A DNA stretch of 64,000 nt from Prunella strophiata (taxonomy: Eukaryota > Chordata > Aves > Passeriformes > Prunellidae), in contig JAZBQD010000019.1 in assembly GCA_036583965.1 (NCBI GenBank), positions 21,207,085-21,271,084 of the forward strand, read 5' to 3'. The notes under the pieces were generated by a model. That model made no database searches. It saw only the letters and a program-made list of their open reading frames with translations, and was not told where the DNA came from. Shown in pieces: positions 13,001 through 24,100 of the stretch. Position 1 is the stretch's first letter. Each line of letters opens with the position of its first letter. A program made the position numbers and the translations under genes.

Positions 13001-16000
13001 TGATCTGCAAACACATTCATCAGGCCAATGACCAATTCAATCAATTTGTCTGTCTTCCTTCCTTTCTGAACCACAATCCTTTTGACATGAGCTGCCTGTA
13101 AAGCCACTAACAATCTCTTTCCATCCAACCAGCTCCCTCTGGAATTGCTGAAGAACCTTCTACTGGTGCTGTCCTTCTAGAGAAGCAACATTTCACCAAG
13201 GGGCATGGTATAAAAGCTGTGTGAATGGTTTTGCTTTCACACACTTTGCAATCACACTTTGCTGTGATTGGTGCTCTAAGGTGAAGATAAGTACACAGAA
13301 TAAAATGCAAAAGAGATAAGCACAAAACAATCCTCCAAAAGGAGTAACTACACAGGAGAGAAAACAAAGAGAGGCTCAAGATACTCTTCAAGTCACACTT
13401 TTTAAAACAACTTAGAAAATCTATTTCTTGACTACCTTGATTTTATGTAGGAAATTGGGGGTTGGAGGCAGTTAATTTATGCTTCAGGGGAAAACAGAAT
13501 GTTACCCCTCCCATTTGCAGTTTTCTTCAGTTCATTAAATGAAAGAAATTGATTTGGTGAAGGTAATTTTGTAATTAAAAAGCTTATCATGGCTTTCTCT
13601 AATGAGCTAAGCAAACAGACAGTAATTCAGTGACAATATTTACACAGTGCACACTGGGGGACATTTGTTTATAAAATTAAATAATAGAAGGAAATGGGAG
13701 GAAGAGAGAAGGAAAAGAAAGCGAAGGAGATGAGGTCAATTCTAGATCCAAGTTCATCCCAGGGCACTGGTACTCTAATGACTTGCTCCTGTTTCCATTG
13801 CATCACAGCAGCAAAAAGAGGAAAAGGCTGTAAGTGACCTAAGCTAGTCTCTTGTGTAAGTGAGCTTTTCACAGACTGAATTTACTATGCTCTCATCTCC
13901 AGCTGGGACCATAGCCAACTCTCTATTCAGGATTTCAGGGAACAGCTTTATACTCATTCAAGACTAAGAATTACCTTTCCAGGGTACATTTCCTCCCTCT
14001 AGGGTGCCAGAGGCTTCACACACACCAACTGAGGGCATGGTATGGAAGGGAAGACAAACTCTTGAGAACTGCAGGTACACTTGACTTCAAAAAGCTCTTC
14101 TGTTACATTTGGAATGAAACTCAGAACTCAAACTACTCCTTTTTTACCTTCAGAAAGCAAGAAAACATGACAAAGATCCTGCCTCAAGCAAAGCTTTGTG
14201 CATTGCAGGATGAAAAAAAAAAGAGAGAGAGGAAATCCAGCAGTTCCCTGGAGATTTTTTCCCTCTGGGTCTGTTCTGCTATGCACAGGTACACCATTCC
14301 TATCCTAGGGGAAAGCTTCCTAGTACAGAAAGGAGGAGGTCTCTTCTCCTCTGCCCCTGTTCCCCTCAGCCTTCAAAATTTGTTCTCCAATCATCCCTCC
14401 CTGCTCTGTGTAACTATGGATGAAACCTCTGGCAGTTTAAGAGTGGAGGGAAGTGAGCTCTGGAAAAATCATTCTCAGTTTTCTGAGTTTCTCACACTTA
14501 AAAAGCTGTTCCCTCTATTCTTGAAAAGAGACCTGGCTCAGATACTGTAGCAATTGACAAGTGCAATTCAAGGGAAAAAGATGAGTCCTAAAATGAGTGA
14601 GCAGAAGATCAGTTAGATGTGAGGCAGCAGAGAGACAGGAAAATGCTGCTAAGAAAAAGGTTAATAGTGGGAGCAAACTCACAAAGCTTAAAAGACCAGA
14701 GAGAGAGAACAAAATGGGAACTTCAGTGGACAGAGTAAAAGAACCTTTGGATCTAAAAAATTGTCACGTTTCAACTCAGAAATAACTGCCTTCTGATGCC
14801 TAGCATATGCTTTCAAACCCTTCTTTACAGCTATAATGTAGAGCAGAAAACTCATATTAACAAAGAAAAAAATAGTTTAGGAGATTTGACTCACAGATTT
14901 CCAGATGAATTCCCCTATAAAGGATGGGGTAGATTCATCCCTATGCATCATCAGAGTCAGCATATCAGTGTGCCTCATGGATATATGAGGGGGACATAAG
15001 GAATGAGAGCTCTTTCTTTCCTTAGTATTTACTCCATAAGACAACCTACCTCCATTCTGAACTGAGTCCAACAGGAAGCACTAGTACAGCAAATGTCCCA
15101 GCACCTCCTGAGACTCTGACACCAAAAGGAATTTTCAGACTTAAAAAAAGAACAAATGAGTTTCTGTCTGCTGAGTCCAGGTCCACACCTCCACTTTTCT
15201 GAATAGCCTCTCAAAAATTAACACCAACCCAATTTACTGAGTTAATAACTGATTTCTGTGGTGTAAAAAGGTTATCTGAAACTTACATAGAGTTGCATGG
15301 AGCTCAGTCAAACTGCTCACTTACTAATCATACCTTATGCTTCCTTATAGCAAAAAAAGGAAGTTCTGCATCTCTGTTTCCTCAGAGGTATCCTGTACAT
15401 ATCCCATTTTTTCTCAAATACTGGATACTGCATAAGAGCACTCTAAGACCACAAGGCAGGCTCTGAAATTCTGCAGGAACTGAACTCCTTGCTGCAGGAG
15501 CTGGACACAGCCTACTCATACATCTGAGAGCACACATGATAGTGGCTTGGAACAGAGGATAAAGTCTCTGAAATTAATTGAGAGACACAGGGCACAATAA
15601 GACAGATACAATCACAACCAAACTGAGCATCTGTAATAATCCTTAATCTATTCTCCTAGACAGGAGACTCCTGTGACTTCTCCAATACCACACCCTGCTG
15701 GCTGTCCCCGAATATTCTCTGACAAGAGGGCACAACTGCACAATCATTCATACCAGACATCCACACATTCTAACAGTACTAATTTGATACATATCAGGCA
15801 TAAACCCCACAGCTTCACCTCTCTAAAATTAGCCAGAGAATACGATAGAACACTTAAGGCTATTGCCATGTCAGTTGAGGTTGAAAGCACCTGACCCAGC
15901 ATATAATCAGAGGTGCAAAACCAGACAGTCCAAGATCCAAGTCTCTAAGTACACATCAAAATCCTTTGGAAGAAATCTGAGAAAGCAGTTTATTGGTGCC

Positions 16001-16766
16001 ATGTGGTCCAGCTCTTCTGTTTTTACCTGAGATAAAGCTGTGTCATTGAAACATTGTCATTATGCACGGCAGGGAGAATCTCTTTCAGTACACAAGCACA
16101 GAGGCAGAACCTAAGATAAGACCAGAAGTGTCCTGCTTGCCATGACTCACAGTCAAATGTGTCTAGGAATTGCTGATAATTAAGACTTATGAATCTCAGT
16201 ACCACACACTCAATCCTGCAAGCTAACAAGCACCCCATGAGTTAAAGGAATTTGATATACTCACAGAAGTTACTAATTTGTTACCAATGAACTGAATAAT
16301 TGGTTGCCAATATTTCTCTCAAATCCCCTTTTCAGCTATATTTTCCAGCATAAAAACTATTTTCCTGTTCTTCATCCTTTGTCTTCTCTCATCCTTATAA
16401 CTCTTCCTTTAAGTGCTTTTGAATCCAGGAGCAATCCCTTCAGGAAAACAAAGTTAGCCAGTGATGATTTGCTGGCAAGAAAACAGACATGAGCCCAAGA
16501 AGCTGTCTAGGTCAGACCCCAGGGTAGAACTGTGCCACTTCATTAGCTGCAACAGTAACATGAAAATCCCAGTGGCTCTGCAGTAATAAATATGTAATAA
16601 ATACTACCTTTATACATAACAGAAAAACCCTTCAAGTTACACTGCTGGGGAATAATTCTGCTTTGTGCCTAAGCAAACTGACTAAATGGAATATAGCAAG
16701 GGTTTTCCATCTCTTAGTTCTGTAACCTAATATTCTCAGTAAAACAGGAAATACATTTCTTATTTC
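7031..16766. other. Unique AT-rich non-coding sequence, about 9.7 kb
   Basis: No supported gene. The longest open frame is 162 codons on the plus strand at 14062-14550. It contains a lysine-rich low-complexity stretch from an A/G-rich tract near 14210-14235 and resembles no family I know. Other frames are under 100 codons. Purine-rich sequence lies at about 13678-13735. A perfect 9-bp inverted repeat lies at 10213-10240 and is listed separately. Confidence 0.55.
10213..10240. repeat. Small perfect inverted repeat (9-bp arms, 10-base loop)
   Basis: Arms TGGTGGTGT (10213-10221) and ACACCACCA (10232-10240) are exact reverse complements around a 10-base loop, so a hairpin could form in single-stranded DNA or RNA. 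There is no U run or other terminator context, and no gene nearby. One such hairpin is expected by chance in a window of this size. Confidence 0.5.
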
Positions 16767-16845
16767 TGGGTTTTTTTTGGTTGGTTGATTGGTTAGTTAG
16801 TTTGCTTTCTGTTGTGTTTTGGTTTGGGGTTTTTTTTTTTTTTTG
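16767..16845. repeat. T/G-rich low-complexity tract
   Basis: The tract is made almost entirely of T and G, with TTGGTTGGTTGATTGG-like phrases, a GGGG, and a terminal run of 15 or more T. Similar tracts occur at 39983-40037 and, as the complementary A/C form, at 59587-59645 and 62884-63063. It is simple sequence, not coding. Confidence 0.75.
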
Positions 16846-19199
16846 TAATGATAAACTTGTAAATGATTCATTTATGGGAGACTGGGTGTAGCTGCTCCCA
16901 CAGGATAGAAGCAGAGGTGCTCTAGCAGACAGCACTGCTCATGAGCTTAGACTAAGAAGACAGAGCAGAGAGTCTCCTACAGCTCAGGTAGAGACAGCCA
17001 TTGGCTTTTGGAAGAATAGGACCAGACTTATGTCCAGAGCCATTATGCTGTATTGTAGGGACTCTTTTTTGATAGGATAGCAACTGTTGGGAACTCACCC
17101 TGGATTTCCTTTGACCTGAAAGAAAGTATATCTTAGCCGACGCTACACAGAGAAAATTAATAGATAATGACTTAAACATCCAAGGGCCAGCTGAAGAGAA
17201 GGCAAGTAGAAGAGCTTCTGAGAAGAGCAGAACTGAAAAATGATCCACACATCTCCCACCTTACTGGCAAGCCAGGGTGGGTTTTTTTCCTTTTCTTTTC
17301 TTTTTTTTAACGGTGTGAGTGAGGTCGTCGTGATGAGAAGAGAATGAGGTGGCTGTGAGGTTTCTCCAAGGAGTACTTAACTACTCTCTGGGTATTTTAG
17401 TGCCTGCACATGTGAAACACTTGAGTATTAGCTTACCACTCTTTCTCCAGTTAAAAGCATAAAATTGCAGATACCAAGTGTTTTCCTCCCCTCATTCTCT
17501 TTAAAATTCCTGAAAGCTAAAGCAGTTTTGTCATGACTCACATTATAAAAAGAACAAGCGATGTGACTGCTCCCACTTATCATGCACATGTACAAAACAA
17601 ATATTCTCTGTCCGCTCTACCTTGACTTGCTGCTGCCTGCAGTCCTATCATCACTGCCATCTGTTTAAGCATTAATGCCAAGCTCTGCTCCATGAAGCAA
17701 TTTCTTCTTTTTTTTCTTCTTTATTTTTCCCCCCTCAAGGTTGGAAATCTCCCCCTACTCCATTATTCTTCTATCACTCCCATTAAATTAACTAGAATTT
17801 GTATAGGACAATGGAAAGAAGAATTAGGCTACAACATGAGTAAAATCCTAGATGGTGACAGAAAATACCCATTCTCAGATCACAGAGACTGGACACAAAT
17901 CACAGTACCAAAGAGAATTTGAAAACAGACACTCTTTATGATTTTATCCACAACCACTTATCTCCCAGAATATATGGTTATTCTTACTACAGTTATTCAT
18001 GAACATAATTCATTCAGTGACATGATCTGATCACTGTTATACCTTTTGATTCAGCAAATTTGTTAGCGATGGAAACATGATTAAGTTTCTAAATTAAAAA
18101 CACACTGAGAAAACTGGTGAGGCTTTCCATTAAGTTCATAAGTCTTCTCAACGAAGAGATGAGTTGGGTTTTCTCCATAATCAAAATAATGTCAGTTTCT
18201 GGAATAGAGGCTTTTCTTTTGAAAAATGATACCACCTCAGCCCCTTTCAGCTCTCAGCTCACAATGTTACCACTGCTGCAGTTACAAAGACATCCAAAGT
18301 ACGATAGGAACTTTTGTGAAGTCACATGAAAAGTTAGGCTTTAATTGTCACTTGAGCATACCTTTCAAAAGTCGCAACAAAGAATAGAATCTAACCATGT
18401 AGAACAGGTGTCATATTTGGGACAAATAACAGATTAAATTTCCAATTTCAATAAAAGAGATTAAAAAGCTTTACAAGATAAGAAATAGCTCTTCATTAAA
18501 CTCTCACAAAGTACAGGATTTTTGCAACTACCTCTTAACTTCTGCTCTTTTTAGACTATGAACATAACCCTTTACCTAAATATGGAGCTGCTGAAATTAT
18601 GAAGCACTGGACCATATTTTTGTGACAAATTTTTTGAGTGACACTAGCTCATCTCTGATAAAGATGAGCCTCCAAACTTCTGAGTCCTTGCTAACAAATC
18701 AGATTCAAGGAGCTTTGGATCTGTTCCCATTTTCAATATAAAAGCAGAAAGAAAACACTGCCAAAGGCTTGTGCACATTTGTACATTTATCATAACCAAA
18801 TTTCAGACCTCAGCCTTTCCAGTCTTTCTGAGGGATGGGTGAATGGTTAAAAACCTGCAGTAAAATTTCATAGCTCAAACCTTTTCTTGTAATAGACACC
18901 CAGATGGAGCCAGAGGGTTCCTTACTACTACAAAGTTGTGATGTACACTGCTCTGACTCGTCACCAACTCTTTCTTAGGACCAAAAAAGGTTGTACAGTC
19001 TCTGCAGAAGGAAGCATACCTAACTCACTTTTACAAAGCCTTTTATCATCGATACTGTGTATAAATCACTGAGTAATAATGATTATGGTTAATTTTTAAT
19101 TCACTGGAAATAAAATCCATACAATTTTGGCCCTACTTCATTCCTCCTGGACGGAACCATATTTCTGTGAATGGATTTGTTATTCAGAAACATCCACCA
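16846..19199. other. Unique non-coding sequence with a few CpG-bearing patches
   Basis: No supported gene. Open frames are under 100 codons. A pyrimidine-rich stretch lies at about 17280-17308. A patch at about 17310-17345 keeps several CpGs (AACGG, GTCGTCGTG), and 17530-17680 has a TGACTCA-like AP-1 motif near 17535. These could be regulatory, but evidence is thin and I make no separate call. Confidence 0.5.
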
Positions 19200-19450
19200 A
19201 ATAGTTCATTTGAGCACATTTCCGCCTCCAGAACACTTGCGAGCTGCTCACTTCAATTATCTGCTATTCACAGTGCGCGAGTGGCAGCACAGCACTGTTT
19301 CCAGTTCCTGACTACAGGCAAAAAAAGTTTTCAAATGGGGGAGTGATAAGCAGCAAATGCTAAATCATTTTTCATAAATAGCTTTCAGAGATAGATGACT
19401 GCATGGCTACATGCTCACGTTAAAGTCTATAAAACCAATAAAATAGAGAA
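19200..19450. promoter_or_regulatory. Candidate conserved non-coding element with retained CpGs
   Basis: Between about 19220 and 19290 there are several CpGs (TTCCGCC, CTTGCGAG, GTGCGCGAG) in otherwise CpG-depleted DNA. A homeodomain/MEF2-like AT-rich stretch (GCTAAATCATTTTTCATAAATAG) follows at about 19358-19381, written here as key words: CTAAATCA and CATAAATA. The combination suggests constraint. There is no open frame of useful length, so coding function is unlikely. This is inference from composition. Confidence 0.25.
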
Positions 19451-20399
19451 ATGTTTTTACAAATATCTTTAGGAAAGGAAGAATCTGACCCCACATACAG
19501 CTATAATCATATTCAGTACTTTATTTCTAAAATTATTTACAAGTTATTTTTTGTATTAAGCAGCAATTTGACATCCATGAGAGATTTTTAAATTCTTGGG
19601 CAGTGACACTACACTGAAGAATTCATTGCTGTTTTTCAAATGGAAAGAAGAGACATATCAAAGGAAGCTCAGTATTTTTTAAGCAGATTCTGCACCTTCT
19701 CTACTGACAATCGTCACCACTTCCTTTTCCCATTTTGTGTGTTGTATACATATGTGAGTAATGTAATCTTCCACCCAAAGTTGTGACGCTAAAAACCCAC
19801 CCACATTTTCCTACTACCTGATAACTAATCACTGCAAAGTTCTCTGATTACTGTGTGAAGCATAATAATAGCCATGAAGGGAGATGACCAAAAATTTATT
19901 GCCATCAATCTCAATAGCTAAAAGCTGGTTATGCTATTTCTGTGCAGAAGAAGGAGAGGTGCTATACTCTATAATTTAGTGACTGGATAACAGCATTCTG
20001 CTGCCACGGTTGAGATGTGGCACATGATGGTCGCATAGTGACATTTGGGTGGCTGATTGATGGAGAGCTTTTGCAACACTGAGTTTGACAGGGTGTGGCT
20101 GTGTCATGACTTTGCCATGGGTGACTTAATTTTTTTTAAGGTGAGGAATAGACAAGAAGCTGTTTGAGTTGACAGAAGTCAAAAATGAGATATAATAAGT
20201 ACCACTCTAGCCATCTATAGTAACAACATCTGTTCCTTCTGAGTCCTCTTTTCATTTTAATTTTGAACTGTCAGTAAAAAAAGACAAAATACCCAGTGCT
20301 GTAACTGTCAGAAGAAATCAGCCAAAAATCACAAAAATGAAAGGCAACAAACTTCCTACGTTTCTTTTAGCCTAGCTACCCTAACCCCCTTGGCTCTTC

Positions 20400-20760
20400 C
20401 AAATCCTCCCTCTTGTTTGCCAATACAGCGCTCGCCCCCTCTTTATTTTCAGAAGTATTTTTTACAGTTAAGGGCTGAGTGTACGCTGCAGGGTTGACAG
20501 GGACTTTGACTGGATGCTCACTTCAAAGGGGAAGAGCTGGGTGCTCGCACAGGAATGACACGGCAGCGCTGCTGCTGCTGCTGCGCCCCGATGAATAATC
20601 CAGGCAGCTTTTATAGAGACGCCAGAAATGCCAATCACAGTTTGTCTCTGAGTCAGTTGACATTTTTATTTTATATATAAAGCAAATTAGGGTGGAAGAC
20701 AGAGAGCAAGAGATGAGGCTGTGTGCCAACCTCTTCAGATCTCATTTAGACTATGTTACA
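20400..20760. promoter_or_regulatory. Candidate regulatory island with short CTG repeat and AP-1/MARE-like site
   Basis: Local GC and CpG content is raised (CAGCGCTCGCCCCC near 20426, CTCGCAC, CACGGCAGCGC). A (GCT)5 run spans about 20568-20583. At about 20650 the motif TGAGTCAG matches the AP-1/Maf core, and a TATATATAAA box-like stretch lies at about 20673-20682. The 68-codon minus-strand open frame here is serine-rich because of the CTG run and is not credible as a gene. The set resembles a distal promoter or enhancer, but no transcript evidence is visible. Confidence 0.28.
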
Positions 20761-20957
20761 GAGCGCTTAGTCTTTACAATCCAGCATGCTAATAAGGGAC
20801 ATATATCCCTTTTCTGAGAAATTAATAAATCTTGAGACAGCTTAAAGGAAAGACAAAAAAAGAATTATAGCCTTTAGTGTAGACATCTGTGCCTCTGTAT
20901 GTGTAAAGAGTTTAGAGAGGGAGAGGAAAGATTTGCAACATTGCTGAAGAGAGAGAC

Positions 20958-21160
20958 ATGAAGGGTGTCAGGTATTTCCACAGGCTAAGAGCCATTCCAA
21001 CATCTATTAAAAGTAACCTGGTAATTGCATTGGACACAAACAATGACAGTGAAAAACCAGCTCCCTTTATAGGAACTGTGCCACAGTGCTTTGAAAGCTC
21101 TGCTGTCCTTGTGATAGGCCCCCACCACCCTCCCATTGTGCTTATTCCAGCTTGAGGGCT
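20958..21160. promoter_or_regulatory. Candidate enhancer with adjacent POU-like and SOX-like motifs
   Basis: At 21022-21030 TAATTGCAT resembles a POU/homeodomain site, and ACAAACAATG at 21036-21045 contains a perfect SOX core (AACAATG). POU-SOX pairs this close are typical of neural and pluripotency enhancers in vertebrates (established knowledge). A 65-codon plus-strand frame overlaps, but it has no recognisable domain. Function is inferred from motifs only. Confidence 0.25.
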
Positions 21161-24100
21161 CTCCCAAACCTCAGAGAGACACATCACCTCACTGGGAAGT
21201 GAGTGACAAGAAGTAGGCCATCTACTTGACAACTTGGTGAAGATACAAACTAAACTCCTTTTCAGATTTCATCTTTTTGAAGAAACCAGAGTTTCATTAG
21301 TACTTGAAAAGCCTGACAAGAAAAAAAAAAAAATCAGAAATTTCACAGGTGGAAGAACTGAAGCACAACATATCAACAGCAGAGTCTGGAAAAGAGCTTG
21401 GAAAAAATCAGCCATCACCTTCTGCCTATTCCTTGACATTTTTGCAGTATTTCCACTTATCTCTGGGTCCATTTTGCTATCTATATCAGAGTCATTTTCC
21501 ACACAACCTTATAGAGTAGCTAAAGCCAAAGCTTACTTTTCTACCACAATGTTTCAATAAACAGCTAGGTAGGTCCTGATAAAGAGAGAGAGAGTACCAT
21601 GCACAGCCAGTGAGAGTGAGAATCCTGGGAGATACTTCAGAACAACCTGAGTTTCACATTTTTGACTGATCCTGCTTGAGGGATGCTCTGTTAGAATAAA
21701 TATATTTATTACTTTTTAGAGAAAAGGACTGTTTCTTACTAATCAACCTGTGCCAGACCCAAGTTCCATCAACACAATAGCTACATGCAGCTAAACTTGC
21801 CATTTAGTACATGATTACCTACTCCCAGTGAATCCTCAGTCTTTACAGTCCAGACAGACAGTCAGTGCTGAAAAATGTTAAAACTATCACTTATGGTATT
21901 TAGTGGAAGAGGAAGGGAACTGGGGGAAGGAAGTGGGAGAAGGAAATAGCACTATTACTGAAGAGGTAAAAAAAAATTAAGGTAAAAAAAAAAAAAGTTG
22001 GAAGAAATAAAGCAGGAGAAAAGGGAGAAAAGACTTAACAAGAAGAAGTTGTTGAGACAAGAGGGCAGAAATGGATCAAGGGCAGCTGCAAAAGGATAAA
22101 AGTTTGTAAAAGTTGAAAAATAAATTACCTGTTTTTTTCTCCTCGAGTGAACTTCTTGTGCAACATGGCTGCAGCAAAATTCACTTACAATCCTCCCTTC
22201 TCCCTGCTAAAACCAGCCCAAGATTTCTCAGCTGAACTGCCAAAACTGAAATTTTACAGCCAAAATAAAGTAGATTGGGAATGCTGTCAGCATAGGAGCT
22301 TGAGCACACCACTCTTGTACCTTCCCATTTTCTGTGGGCATTGGAGTGACAATAGCAGCAGCAATCCCTGGCTAAAGGACAGGTGTCCATGAAAACCACC
22401 CCTCACAGGCTCTGGAGCTGCAGCCAAAGCCAGGCTGCTCAGCCACCACAAAGCATTCAGTGGTGGAGACCTGCAGTCCAGGGAGTGTAAGGCACCCCAG
22501 CATCCAATTCCTCTCCTTCTAGTACAGGCAAAGGTGTCAGAGGGGTTACTCTGTGCTTGCCCCTCCCAGCAAGCTACCTCTAACAAGCACCTGCTTCCTG
22601 GAACTGTCCTGGCTGCTCCTACCACCATCAAAGAAATCAGTGCATGGTGCTTAACACTGGAACTGTGCACCATTGTTTGGTCTCTGTCTTCTCCCTGCCT
22701 CTTTTTGCCTCACAGCTTCATTTCCCTAAAAACCAAAATACTTTCCATTTGTATTTTCCCTCATTTACCCTTTCTACTGTGCTTCTACTTGTGTCCTTCA
22801 TTTGCAATTAAAACTGTCTATTACTGGACTATCTAAAAATATTCCTTTTATTATAATTATTCTATGTGCCTTCTTCTGCAGCCTCAATATTCTGAAAAGC
22901 AAATTGATTTCACTCATACAGAACATGAATTCCCTGTTCTAGCTCTATGCAAGATGCAGTAAGAATTTTCCTTTTATTTCTGGAATCTCAGCATTTCTAA
23001 TCTCAGAACTGTGTGCATCAGAAGAAAAAATCCAAACCAGACAAAATGACACTACTGAAAAAAATCTGTCTGTAATAAAGGATAATAATACTTGTTATTA
23101 TTATTATTATTAATATTATTCTTAATAATAATATCATAAATATTAATATTATTATTAAAAGTGTGGCTAAGTTCTGATTTTCTCCTACCCAGATCATATA
23201 TCTTCAAGAAAATATTTCCTCTGTTCAGTTGCATGTTTCCACTTTTATGGACTCTGAGATGAATGAACATGAGTTAAAGAGGTGTACAGATAGTTCACAT
23301 GATTATTTTCTCTCTTTGCTACCTTATCAATTTCAAAACGTCTTTGCATTAATGACTTAAGTGGTTAAATAACCTATGAGCTATTTGCTTTACACTGAAT
23401 TAAAGTACAAACAATTGATTTTTTTTTTTTGTATTTTCTTTTGTTAAGCTAATGAGTTAAACATATCCCAGAAGCACAATGCCACATCAGTGTCACTGAC
23501 TGCAAAGCTGAGGCTGTGGCTGAATTTTGGCAGCTTGCTAAGTGAGAAAGCAGAGACACTGACTGTCTCTCTCTCTCCTATCAGTTGTTTTGCTTGTATG
23601 TTAGGGTAAAAGAAGTTTTCTTGATGGGAAGATGCTGAAAGTTTTTCTAATTTTTTCAGCAGTAAATGTTTCTTTTTAGTTTAATTTGGTGGTTATAAAA
23701 TGCTCCTGTTTCATTTGTATGCCTGTTTGGGGGTCTGTGCAAGATTCAGATTCATTATCTTGTTTTATCAAGCATGTAATAAATAAGTTCAACTAATTTG
23801 AAACTTTCCATTTGTTCATGTTGTTTATTTCTGTATCTGTACTAATCACAGTTTTTCTAGCTCTTCTTTTTTCCTGTTTGCTGTACCCTTATTACTGTTT
23901 TTTTATATTTGACTGGAATTTGCTCACAATCACACTGTCATACCCATTCATACAACACAGACTGCATTGGGACATTGGGACTCTGATACTTAGAGGAATT
24001 TGAGAGTGATCAAAAACAGACCTGATAAAACAAGAAGTAAAGGTACGTTTATCTCTCATCTGTTCATTCATGATTATAGCACTGGGAGAAGAAAAATACA

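Noticed and set aside
14062..14550. 162-codon plus-strand frame as a gene
   Set aside because: Composition is irregular, with a Lys run from an A/G-rich tract. No family or splice context is visible.
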